From contig NZ_CP012479.1 in assembly GCF_001281315.1 (NCBI RefSeq), positions 2,976,001-3,040,000 on the forward strand: a stretch of DNA of 64,000 nucleotides, written 5' to 3'. Positions 55,535 through 64,000 of this stretch are shown here, piece by piece. A model generated the notes under the pieces. That model did not search any database. It had not been told where the DNA came from and was given only the letters and a program-made list of their open reading frames with translations. This DNA is from Arthrobacter sp. ERGS1:01. Its GTDB lineage: Bacteria > Actinomycetota > Actinomycetes > Actinomycetales > Micrococcaceae. The translations under genes were made by a program, and so were the position numbers. Positions within the stretch are counted from its first letter, which is position 1. Each line of letters begins with the position of its first letter.

Positions 55535-56326
55535 TTAGAACAGCGCTGTCAGCACGCCTCCGTCGACGCGCACCGCTGATCCGTTCGTCGCAGATGCGGC
55601 AGGGCTTGCCAGGAACGTCACCATATTCGCGATCTCACTCGGTTCGATAAACCGTTCGAGCAGTGAGGTTTGGTTCGTGGCGATGATCGCCCTTTTCATA
55701 TCGGCCACTGCCATGGCGGATTGATGAGCAAGTGTCTCGACTGTTTGAGCGACGCCGTCTGAGTACGTGGGACCCCCAAGAACCGAGTTCACGGTGACGT
55801 CGGTGCCCTTGGTGAGCTTCGCCAAGCCGTTTGCAACCGCCACCAACGCCGTCTTTGACGCGCCGTAGTGGATCATTTCGGCCGGGATGTTGACACCCGA
55901 TTCACTGCTCACGAAAATAATCCGGCCCCACCCTCGATCCAGCATTGCCGGCATTGCACGCTTGGAAAGGCGCACACCACTGAGCACATTGACCTCAAAG
56001 TACATTCGCCAATCGTCGTCCGAAATGAGGTCAAAGGGTTTCAACTCGAAGAGTCCCACGTTGTTGATCAGGATGTCGATGTCGGAAAGGTCGGCGCATA
56101 GCCGGTTCACCTGGGCAGGATCGGAGAAATCGGCCGCGATACCCTCGATGGAAGCCCCGGGTACGTCGAGGCGCAGCGATTCGACTGCTGTTGACAGCTT
56201 CGCCTCCTCACGTCCGTTGAGCGTCACGTCGACGCCCTCTTGGGCCAATGCTTTTGCGATCGCGTAGCCGATTCCTTGGGTTGATCCGCTGATGAAAGCC
56301 TTCTTGCCATTGAGTTGCAGATCCAC
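55535..56326 (-). CDS. Short-chain dehydrogenase
   Basis: The product is 263 residues. SGSTQGIGYAIA, INNVGLFE, and YGASK with the catalytic Tyr and Lys are present; the C-terminus ends VRVDGGVLTALF. GTG 56326 has AAGGAG six bases upstream. It diverges from a SARP-type regulator. Confidence 0.88.
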   Translation of the reverse strand: MDLQLNGKKAFISGSTQGIGYAIAKALAQEGVDVTLNGREEAKLSTAVESLRLDVPGASIEGIAADFSDPAQVNRLCADLSDIDILINNVGLFELKPFDLISDDDWRMYFEVNVLSGVRLSKRAMPAMLDRGWGRIIFVSSESGVNIPAEMIHYGASKTALVAVANGLAKLTKGTDVTVNSVLGGPTYSDGVAQTVETLAHQSAMAVADMKRAIIATNQTSLLERFIEPSEIANMVTFLASPAASATNGSAVRVDGGVLTALF

Positions 56327-56452
56327 TCATGTCTCCTTCACATCGCACAATAAAAACTGCGATCACTTCCGATGCCGGGAATTCCAGCACGGGTTCAAGG
56401 CGATCATGCCCCACCTGGATCAGCGCCCGATCAGCCGGCCATGCCTGCGAAC

Positions 56453-56458
56453 TAGACT
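56453..56458 (+). promoter_or_regulatory. Leaderless-type -10 of the SARP gene
   Basis: TAGACT lies exactly six bases before GTG 56465. Confidence 0.5.
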
Positions 56459-56464
56459 GGGCGG

Positions 56465-58347
56465 GTGAGCAAGCTTCGAGTCCGTGTTCTAGGTCCTATC
56501 GGTGCGGAGATCGACGGCCACTCTCTTCCACTCTCCAAAGCACGACACCGCGAGATCCTGGGCATCCTGGTGGCTGCTCACGGCAGGACGGTGTCGACGG
56601 GCAGGCTGGTCGACGAGTTGTGGGAGGACCCCCTGCCGGCGCGGTGGGCGCCGTTCGCACCTTCGTCGGTGAGCTGCGCCGGATCCTCGAGCCGGAGCGT
56701 CCTGCTCGCACGCCCCCCGCGAATCTCATCACCATGGGTGACGGCTATGCTCTCAACCTCACGTTGACCGCCGTCGACCTCTGGCGGGTCGAGCGGGCTG
56801 TTCAGACCGCGGATGGAATGAGCTTGGGCACGCGCGAATCGCTGTTGACTGTTGCACTGGAGGAGTGGCGCGGGGTCGCTTTCGAGGAGTTCGGCACGCG
56901 CCTCTGGGCCCAGAGCGAGAGGGTCCGGATCGCTGAACTCCGGGCCGGAGTGGCCGAACACCTGGCAGAAACCCGGCTTGCGCTCGGGCGGCCGAAGGAC
57001 GTCGTCACGCTTCTCAATGACCACATCGGTGAACATCCTTGGCGAGAGGAAGGTTGGAGGTTGCTCGCACTCGCCCTATATCGGTCCGCGCGCCAGGGAG
57101 ATGCGCTCGGTGTGCTCTCCCAAGCTCGTGCCACCCTCAGGCAAGAACTAGGCCTTGACCCCAGTGACCGGCTGGCTGAGCTGGAGCACGGTATCCTGCG
57201 TCGTGATCCCTCACTCGAACTCGCCGACGACGGGGAAACGATCCTCTCCCAGACCGTTGCCGCGCTTTCAGGTGCACGATCCCAATTGGAGAGCGTTACC
57301 GCACTCCTTCCGCTGCTCGCGGTGTCCGGCTCGGTCCAGTTCGCGGATGAACAACGATTGGCCGCTATCGCCGCTGCCGAGCAATTCGGTGACCCGGAAT
57401 TAACAGCCCGCGTCATAGGCGGGTTTGCCGTGCCCGGCTGCTGGACCCGATCCGACGATCCCGAGCGGTCGGCAGCGATCGTTGACGCAGCTTTGCGGAC
57501 GATCGCGGCCTTGCCATCCGGGACGTCGGACCGGGTACGGGCGACGCTCCTCGCCACCGTTGCCATGGAATCACGTGGCACCGCCAACCGGCACGCTGAG
57601 GCTGTCGAGGCAGAACGAATTGCCAGGCGACTCGTTGATCCGGCATTACTGTGCTTCGCGCTCAGCGCTCTCTACCTGCAGGAATTTGAAACGGCCGGCC
57701 GGGCAGGAACACGCGAATCCATCGGCTCCGAGATCATAGCTCTAGCCATGGACGCAGATTTGCCGACCTTCGAGATCCAGGGGCGCTTGATCAGGATGCA
57801 GGCCCTCTGCGCCCGGGACAATGTCATTGCCGCCTCGGACGAGGCCGGGCGGATCGACTTACTTGCAGCCCGATTCGATCGGCCCCTTGCATCCGTCCTC
57901 ACCGCCTGGTTTCGCTGGGTCTTCACCGATGGACCTGCTCCGCCGGGAGGAAGCGAGATGCCTGGATTCAGGATCGGGCTCCGCGAACTGACGAGACTCT
58001 CCGACGCTGTCCGAGCTGGAACTGCGCTTCCTGACGGACATTTTGGGCCATACGAGTCGTGGGTGCGCCCCCTTCTTCTTGCCCGAGGCGGGCGCCGGGA
58101 GGATGCCATGGCAGCTCTCGACACTCTTCCAGATCCGCCGCACGATCTGATGCTCGAAGTTTCATGGTCCCTCATCGGACTTGCCGCGATCGACTGCGGA
58201 CACGGGGCCGCAGGGCGACGTGCGTTCGACGCTCTCCGGCCGGCGGCGGGAGAGCGTGCCGCCGGCAGCGGGGCTGTCGACCTCGGAGCAATCTCAGCGC
58301 TGCTCACCGACCTAGCCCGGCTGCATGCCACCAAGGATCAAGGCTAG
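56465..58347 (+). pseudogene. SARP/AfsR-type regulator, split by an apparent -1 frameshift
   Basis: The first frame (from GTG 56465) gives the OmpR-type DNA-binding domain up to LVDELWEDP. The match then continues from about 56632 one base back (PPAGAVGAVRTFVGELRRIL) through the BTAD domain to a TPR-like C-terminus ending at 58347. The joined protein is about 627 residues. The break is in a run of five C (56629-56633). It does not form a canonical slippery site, so a deletion or sequencing error is more likely. SARP proteins often switch on secondary metabolism, but no such cluster is seen. Confidence 0.78.
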
Positions 58348-58425
58348 GTCGGACACACGATGAGGAGGGTCACGCTTCACATACGCACGTGTCACCTCCC
58401 CGCGTAGCGATAGCTTCAGTTTTAT

Positions 58426-59109
58426 CTAGCTGCCCAAAAGGCGCCGTTCGTACGCAAACGCAACCAGCTGGAGCCGGGTGCGGAGTTCAAGCTTGTCCAG
58501 CACGCTGCGCAGATGGGTCTTGATGGTCGCTTCCGAGACAAACAAGCTCTGCGCCATTTCACTGTTACTTAGTCCCTTCGCCGCGAGGACAAAAATATCC
58601 CTCTCCCTGACGGAGAGGACGTCGAGGACCGAGAGGTCAGGACCCATGGAGGGGACGTTCCGGGCAGCATGCTCAAAGAGCGTGTGAATGGATCCGGGCG
58701 CGATGACGGAATACCCGGTATGAACCGTGCGAATGGCGGCCAGGAGAAACTCCGGCTCGGCACTCTTGAGCAGGTATCCGCTAGCACCGGCTTGAACCGC
58801 CTGGACCACGGCCTGATCCCGGTTAAAGGTGGTTAGCGCGATGATCCTGGGCTTTTCGGCACCGGCCGCATCTGCCTCCTGAACGATCCTTCGGGTCGCC
58901 TCCACACCGTCCATGACAGGCATTCGCAGATCCATCAGCATGACGTCCGGACGTTTGGCGGACGCCAACGCAATGGCGAGTTCTCCATTACCGGCCTCCC
59001 CAACAAATTCCATGTCCTCCTGGCTGTCGATGAGCATGCGTATTCCCGCAATGAACATCGGCTGGTCATCAACCATGGCCACGGAAATGGCCAAATCAGC
59101 ATCACCCAC
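58426..59109 (-). CDS. NarL/FixJ-type response regulator
   Basis: The product is 227 residues. The receiver domain has the acidic pair in MVDDQP, phosphoacceptor D60 (MLMDLRMPVMDG) and lysine in GYLLKSAEP. The C-terminal LuxR helix-turn-helix (LSVRERDIFVLAAKGLSNSE) follows. GTG 59109 overlaps the end of the upstream kinase gene, so they form a two-component pair. Confidence 0.9.
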   Translation of the reverse strand: MGDADLAISVAMVDDQPMFIAGIRMLIDSQEDMEFVGEAGNGELAIALASAKRPDVMLMDLRMPVMDGVEATRRIVQEADAAGAEKPRIIALTTFNRDQAVVQAVQAGASGYLLKSAEPEFLLAAIRTVHTGYSVIAPGSIHTLFEHAARNVPSMGPDLSVLDVLSVRERDIFVLAAKGLSNSEMAQSLFVSEATIKTHLRSVLDKLELRTRLQLVAFAYERRLLGS

Positions 59110-60476
59110 GGTAAAACGTCGTCCCTTCAGTTCCTGCCGACTGCGGCAGTCCCACACCGGCAAGGGCGGGAGTCCCGTCAATTCCCGCCATGGCGGCAAC
59201 AGGTGCCCAGGCCGCAACCAGGGCGTCGTCATCGTCGGGGCTGCTTTCCAGCACTCCGTAAGGAACGAAGACCGTCACGCGGAAGTGCTCGCCATCAGGG
59301 CCGGCCGTCAGCCAGCCGCCAGCCATATAGGCGCGTTCTCGCATTCCCGGCAGCCCACGGCCTACACGGGTCGGGCGGAATCGCCGTGAACGTCGGGTTC
59401 GGGGGAAACCATGGCCGAGGCGACATGGAGGGTAAGTCCGGGACCGGACCAGTCGAAATGGAGCCTGACGTCAGTACCCCGGCCGCCATGTTTGAGCGCG
59501 TTGGTCAGGCACTCCTGGACGATACGGAAAACGGCCACTTCCTGACCCGACGAAAGTTTCACCGCTTTCCCGGATTCGCCGGAATTGATCTTCAAACTGC
59601 CGCGTTGCATGCCGTCGATAAGTGCCGGGATGTCACTTAGCTGTGGCTGCGGTGAAGCCGTCCCGTCGTCGCCGATACCCTCAATGACCCGCTGGGCGTC
59701 AACCAATGCATGACGTGCGGCCTTGGAAATGGTCTCCAGCGCGTTGACTACCGACGTGGGCTGATCCTTGCTCAGATAGCGTGTCCCGTCAGCCTGCGCT
59801 GCGATGACGGCGAGCGAGTGGGCCAAAACGTCATGGAGGTCCCTGGAAATACGCGTTCGTTCCTGCTCCACGACCAAGTTGACTTCAGCCTCCAGGAGAC
59901 TGCGCTGGGCCAATTCCTTTGCACGGAACAGGCGTCCTCGTTCCTCATATTGCGCCAGGAGAAGACCAACAGCGGCGCAGCCCGCAGCGATGAGGAGCAG
60001 GAGTGCAAAAAGCTGCCATCCATAGGCCCTGAGCATCGGCATGTCCCCGTAATACATTGGCTGGTACCAGCCGACGCCGTCGCTGTACCTCCACGAAAGC
60101 ATCAGGAAGGCCATCACCGCAGCGGCCGCCACATTGATCCCCGCAGCGATCCAACGCACCCTGCGCGATCCGCTCCACAAGATGAAGGCGAGGGCGAAGA
60201 ACGAACCAATATAGATCGCCCAATGGTTGGATTCCATGACCGGTACGACATGCGTCAACTGGCCGACAAGAAGCACCACCGTGAAGCCGATTGACACCAC
60301 CGGCAGCCAAGAAGCCGTCGCAATCGCAAGGGTCATCAAGACCAGCGGCCAGCCACCCTCCCAGACAAGAAAGGATCCGTTCATCCTGCCGGCTTCACCC
60401 ACGCACCACAGGGAAAAGAAAACGATCGCCACCAAAGGGCGCCCCAACGCTTCGCTAACTTAAGAACTGTTTCCAT
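59102..60476 (-). pseudogene. NarL-type sensor histidine kinase with two apparent frameshifts
   Basis: Membrane segments form an N-terminal sensor. The HisKA_3 box is ERTRISRDLHDVLAHSL with the phosphoacceptor His, and the N-box is QECLTNALKHG. A TAG at 59362 interrupts the frame just before the G-box; the match continues in the -1 frame (VGRGLPGMRERAYMAGG) to the stop at 59102. A second break is likely near 60442-60445 (G4 run): ATG 60476, seven bases after TAGGGT, starts METVLKLAKRW, which joins to GRPLVAIVFFSLW only after a one-base shift. Without that break the start would be TTG 60447. Confidence 0.75.
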
Positions 60477-60583
60477 GGCTGCAACCCTATCCACGCCAAC
60501 CGCCCCACCCCGACCGAATGCTGCGATCTCAGCCTCAAAGCCAAATAGTTCAGACTTTGAGCCAGAATCAGCCGGCAGCGCGT

Positions 60584-61027
60584 TCAGGCCAATTGGTGGT
60601 AGACCTCGGTCCATACCTTGGCGGGATCGTCGTTGTGGGGTCCGTAAACCTCCCACAGCGTGCCGGACCGTTGTCTTCCCTGTGCGGCGCACCAGTCAGT
60701 CACGGCACGGTGCGCGGCGCCCAGGCCCGAGTACGGCCCATGGTGAACGGTCATCGCCACTTGTCCGGCCGGCAGCGCTGATGCCACCACCCGCCCGGTG
60801 AGCGGGCACGGCACGAGCAACTCGACCCCAACCTCAACGTTGGGAACATCGTCCAGATACAGCATGACGACGCGGCAGCCCCCGGAGATCCCACCCGCGC
60901 GCAGGCACGCCCACACCTCATCGCTCAATTCCCGCCACAACGTCGGGAACTCCTGCCAGGTGGTCGTCGCCGGCACCACCGCCGTGGGACGAGCCGCGAC
61001 ATCCTTCACCGTCACCTGATAGCGCAT
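60584..61027 (-). CDS. GyrI-like/AraC effector-binding domain protein
   Basis: The product is 147 residues. YQVTVKDVAARPTAVV and VAMTVHHGPYSGLGAAHRAV fit the GyrI-like small-molecule-binding fold, here without a DNA-binding domain. ATG 61027 is seven bases after TACAGT. It may bind a drug or metabolite. Confidence 0.8.
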   Translation of the reverse strand: MRYQVTVKDVAARPTAVVPATTTWQEFPTLWRELSDEVWACLRAGGISGGCRVVMLYLDDVPNVEVGVELLVPCPLTGRVVASALPAGQVAMTVHHGPYSGLGAAHRAVTDWCAAQGRQRSGTLWEVYGPHNDDPAKVWTEVYHQLA

Positions 61028-61244
61028 ATTTCCAACTGTAGCGGCATCGGCTTCGGGCGGATATTGCCTGCCGGAACCCAGGCAATTCACCCGCACATCG
61101 TGGGCGGCCGAGGGCAACCGCGGGGCACCGATACCCAAAGTCAATGGTGCGCGGCGGCACTCACCCTTCCCGGCGCCGTCGTCCTTGAATGCCAATCAAA
61201 GATAACCATTGCCAGTGGCTATACAGGCGAGTAGTCTCCTATAC

Positions 61245-61913
61245 ATGAGTACAGCCCAGGAGGATTTGACCGGTCGGGCCCGGTTGCGGGATGCCGCGAT
61301 CGAGTGCTTCGCCGCGCGGGGTTTTGACGAATCCCTGCGGACCATTGCGGCTCGGGCCGGCGTCAGCGCCGGGCTGGTCCGCCACCACTTCGGGTCCAAG
61401 GAAGAGTTGCGGGCCGAGTGCGATGCCACAGTCCTTGAACGGTACCGGACCCTCAAGGTGGACAGCATGAATGTCGAACCGGGGTTGCTGTTTTCCCGGC
61501 TCCCATCCTCGCGGGAGAGCGGAATCCTGATGGTCTACATCCTGCGCAGCGTCCGCGACGGCGGCCCGGCCGGGCGGGAGTTCGTGGAAAACATGATCCA
61601 GGAAGCCCTCGAATTCACCCTCGACGCCGTGGCCCGCGGCCTCGTCGTGCCCAGCCGGGATGAGGAGGCCCGGGTGCGCTACCTGATCCACCAATCCATC
61701 GGCGGCCTGATCGTCCGTTTTGCCATGCGCCCCGACATGCCCCTGGACGATTTCCAGGCGGTCACGGAACAAATCTATGCCGACACCATGCTGCCAACGC
61801 TTGAGGTTTACACGGAGGGCCTGTTCACCGACAGCTCCTACCTCGACCAGTACCTGGCGTACGTGGCCGGCACCGAACGCCATCCCGCGGGTCTCGCGGG
61901 AGCACCTGAGTAA
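61245..61913 (+). CDS. TetR-family regulator of the ABC exporter
   Basis: The product is 222 residues. The helix-turn-helix (LRTIAARAGVSAGLVRHHFG) is clear. ATG 61245 is seven bases after TAGTCT; an earlier frame from 61209 has no support. The ABC genes follow 16 bases later on the same strand, a common TetR-exporter layout, so it probably represses its own operon. Confidence 0.88.
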   Translation: MSTAQEDLTGRARLRDAAIECFAARGFDESLRTIAARAGVSAGLVRHHFGSKEELRAECDATVLERYRTLKVDSMNVEPGLLFSRLPSSRESGILMVYILRSVRDGGPAGREFVENMIQEALEFTLDAVARGLVVPSRDEEARVRYLIHQSIGGLIVRFAMRPDMPLDDFQAVTEQIYADTMLPTLEVYTEGLFTDSSYLDQYLAYVAGTERHPAGLAGAPE

Positions 61914-61929
61914 CGGTTAGGAAGACATC

Positions 61930-62868
61930 ATGAGCCCAAATACTCCGGCCATTGAGGTTAGCGGCCTGCGCAAGAATTTCGGCCAGACCACGGCCCTGGA
62001 CGGCCTGAACCTGCTCGTGGAGCAGGGAAACGTCGCAGGCTTCCTTGGCCCCAACGGGGCGGGGAAGTCCACCACGATCCGGGTCCTGCTCGGGTTGTTG
62101 CGGGCCGACGGCGGAAGCGCGAAGCTGCTGGGCGGAGACCCCTGGCACGACGCCGTGGCGCTCCACCGCCGCCTGGCGTACGTGCCCGGGGATGTGAGCC
62201 TGTGGCCCAACCTCACCGGCGGGCAGGCCATCGATATCCTGTCCCGGCTGCGTGGCGGCGTCGACAACGTCAAGCGGGACATGCTGCTGGAGCGGTTCGA
62301 GCTGGATCCCACCAAGAAGGCGCGCAGCTATTCCAAGGGCAACCGGCAAAAGGTGGCGCTGGTGGCAGGCCTGGCCTCCAATGCCGAGCTGCTGATCCTG
62401 GACGAACCCACCTCCGGCCTGGACCCCCTGATGGAGGAGGTGTTCACCGACTGCATCCGGGAGGCCAAGGCCGAGGGCCGCAGCGTGCTGCTCTCCAGCC
62501 ACATCTTTGCCGAGGTGGAAAAGCTGTGTGACACCGTGACCATCATCCGCGAGGGCCGGACCGTCGAATCCGGCCGGCTGGACGAACTCCGCCACCTGCA
62601 CCGCACCACGGTCTCCGTGGTGCTGGACCGTGACGGCGCCGTCCTGGCCTCGGTCCCCGGGGTCAACGACCTGGTGGCCGACGGCGCCAAGGCCACCTTC
62701 ACCGTGGGAGAAGCGGAGCTGGGCGGCGTGCTGGCAGCCATTTCCGGATACTCGCCGCGGCAGCTGGTCTCCAGCCCGCCGTCGTTGGAGGACCTGTTCC
62801 TGCGCCACTACGGCGGCGTTTCCACCGGCACCGGGACAGTGCCCGTGCAGACCGCGGGTGCGCGATGA
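61930..62868 (+). CDS. ABC transporter ATP-binding subunit
   Basis: The product is 312 residues. Walker [10 protein letters not shown] (40-48), a degenerate signature [10 protein letters not shown], Walker [11 protein letters not shown] and H-loop SSH are present. It resembles the drug/polyketide exporter ATPase group. The stop overlaps the permease start (ATGA). Confidence 0.92.
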   Translation: MSPNTPAIEVSGLRKNFGQTTALDGLNLLVEQGNVAGFLGPNGAGKSTTIRVLLGLLRADGGSAKLLGGDPWHDAVALHRRLAYVPGDVSLWPNLTGGQAIDILSRLRGGVDNVKRDMLLERFELDPTKKARSYSKGNRQKVALVAGLASNAELLILDEPTSGLDPLMEEVFTDCIREAKAEGRSVLLSSHIFAEVEKLCDTVTIIREGRTVESGRLDELRHLHRTTVSVVLDRDGAVLASVPGVNDLVADGAKATFTVGEAELGGVLAAISGYSPRQLVSSPPSLEDLFLRHYGGVSTGTGTVPVQTAGAR

Positions 62869-64000
62869 GCGTCGCAACCGCCCGCCTGCACACCGCGGCG
62901 GCTCCGTCCGCCACCGGCACGCTGTCCGGATTCGGCTTGTCCGTACGGTTCATCCTGCGCCGCAACTGGCTGCGCCTGCTCATCTGGGCGGCCGTGCTGG
63001 CGTTGATGATCCCCGTGGTCTACAACTCCCAGCAGGCGACCTTCCCCACGCAGGCGGACCGCGACGCCTACGCCAATGTGGCCAACACCCCGGCCATTGC
63101 CGCCATGACGGGCCTGCCGTACGCGGCCGGCAGCCTGGGCGGGATCCTGGTTATCAAGATCTGGATGACCCTCGCCGTCGCCCTCGGATTTGCGTCGATC
63201 TTCCTGGTCACCCGCAACGGCCGCGCCGACGAGGAGGCTGGCCGCACCGAGCTGCTGCGCGGCTCGGCGCTGGGCCGGCATGCGTTCAGCCTTGCCAATT
63301 ACGCGGTGGTGGGCGGGCTCAGCGTCGTCTCGGGCCTGTTGATCACCCTGCTGGCCCTGGCCGAGAAGCTGCCCACGGCCGGCTCCTGGGTCCTGGGCGG
63401 CTCGATTGCCGGCGTCGGGCTTGCGTTCGTGGGCATCGCCGCGATCTGCGGGCAGGTCAGTTCCACGAGCCGCGGCGCGAACTCGCTGGGCGTGGCCGTG
63501 CTGGCCGTTTTCTACCTCATCCGGGCCATCGCCGACGTGAACGCCCACAGCACGAACGTCACGGCCCTGAGCTGGTTCTCGCCGATCGGTTGGGGCCAGA
63601 ACATGCGCTCCTTCGAGCAGGACACGTGGTGGCCGTTCCTGGCCCTGATTGCCCTGGCCGTCGGCGGCTGCGTCCTGGCGCTGCGCATTGAAACCCGCCG
63701 CGACCTTGGCATGGGACTGGTGCCGTCGCGCCGCGGGCCGGCACGCGCCACCGCGTTCCTGGCCTCGCCGCTGGGCCTGTCCCTGCGCCTGCAGCGGGCC
63801 ACGCTCATCTCCTGGCTGTTGGGCGCCGTCGTGGCCGGGCTGTTCTTCGGCAGCGTCGCGAAGGCCATGACCTCGGTCCTGGACCCGTCCAACTCCTTCG
63901 CCAAGGCATTCCTCGGCGATTCCCAAAACGTGCTCAACGGCATCCTCGGCACGTTCGTGCTGTTCAACGCCATGCTGGCCGGTGCCTTCGCGATCCAAAG
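62865..64000 (+). CDS. ABC exporter permease (partial, C-terminus off the window)
   Basis: About 378 residues are visible, with at least six membrane segments. It begins [16 protein letters not shown] and continues as an exporter of the polyketide-antibiotic type ([31 protein letters not shown]). ATGA overlap with the ATPase gene fixes the start. The frame is open to the end of the window. Confidence 0.88.
   Translation, partial: MSVATARLHTAAAPSATGTLSGFGLSVRFILRRNWLRLLIWAAVLALMIPVVYNSQQATFPTQADRDAYANVANTPAIAAMTGLPYAAGSLGGILVIKIWMTLAVALGFASIFLVTRNGRADEEAGRTELLRGSALGRHAFSLANYAVVGGLSVVSGLLITLLALAEKLPTAGSWVLGGSIAGVGLAFVGIAAICGQVSSTSRGANSLGVAVLAVFYLIRAIADVNAHSTNVTALSWFSPIGWGQNMRSFEQDTWWPFLALIALAVGGCVLALRIETRRDLGMGLVPSRRGPARATAFLASPLGLSLRLQRATLISWLLGAVVAGLFFGSVAKAMTSVLDPSNSFAKAFLGDSQNVLNGILGTFVLFNAMLAGAFAIQ

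Noticed and set aside
56620..56640. Programmed frameshift in the SARP gene
   Set aside because: The site C-CCC-CTG is not an X-XXY-YYZ heptamer, so slippage is less likely than a lost base.

Overview
The window is 64 kb of high-GC, gene-dense chromosome. It most resembles an actinobacterium of the Micrococcaceae, such as an Arthrobacter relative. This is inferred from the GC content, the mix of GTG, TTG and ATG starts, many apparently leaderless promoters of the form TANNNT-N6/7-start, a TetR-type BioQ biotin regulator, and a sortase signal of the LAxTG type. I see no tRNA, rRNA, CRISPR array, insertion sequence or phage gene.

Layout. 1-7.1 kb: PPK2 (partial), an AlaA-like aminotransferase, an orphan betaine/choline-type binding lipoprotein, then a sugar locus (GH35 beta-galactosidase, divergent LacI repressor, BadF-type sugar kinase). 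7.1-16.3 kb: nitronate monooxygenase, LysR with a divergent MFS exporter, a Cys/Met lyase with a divergent Lrp regulator, an MFS exporter with a second divergent Lrp regulator, CorA, and an aldo/keto reductase. 16.5-22.5 kb: the biotin cluster, a translationally coupled operon bioB-bioA-bioF-P450-bioD with a divergent TetR regulator. A TGAAC-N3-GTTCA box covers the bioB start. 22.5-24.8 kb: a TPP riboswitch followed by a short-chain dehydrogenase and a flavin-dependent monooxygenase.

24.8-33.4 kb: a GNAT-AAA+ fusion, a DHA2-type exporter, a RutE-like nitroreductase and a 1496-residue cell-wall-anchored GH20 hexosaminidase. 33.9-37.3 kb: mdh, pxpA and a fused pxpB-pxpC (5-oxoproline use). 37.3-47.7 kb: small regulator-plus-enzyme pairs (ArsR/SRPBCC, MocR/DMT exporter, TetR/aldo-keto reductase), Nudix, PaiB, VOC, GNAT, SDR and a beta-lactamase-fold hydrolase. 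47.8-60.5 kb: XRE/methionine aminopeptidase, M20 hydrolase, flavin reductase, AAA ATPase, EEP phosphohydrolase, LysE exporter, SDR, a SARP-type regulator and a NarL-type two-component pair. 60.6-64 kb: GyrI-like protein, TetR, and an ABC exporter running off the end.

The points most worth following are: (1) a compact P450 inside the biotin operon that lacks the normally near-invariant ExxR motif; (2) a TPP riboswitch controlling an SDR and a monooxygenase with no known thiamine role; (3) three similar 14-bp dyads suggesting that one LacI repressor controls GH35, itself and the distant GH20 gene; (4) four apparent one-base deletions in three genes between 48.6 and 60.5 kb, which could be assembly errors, gene decay or, in the aminopeptidase, a -1 slippery site; (5) two large nested inverted repeats between genes.
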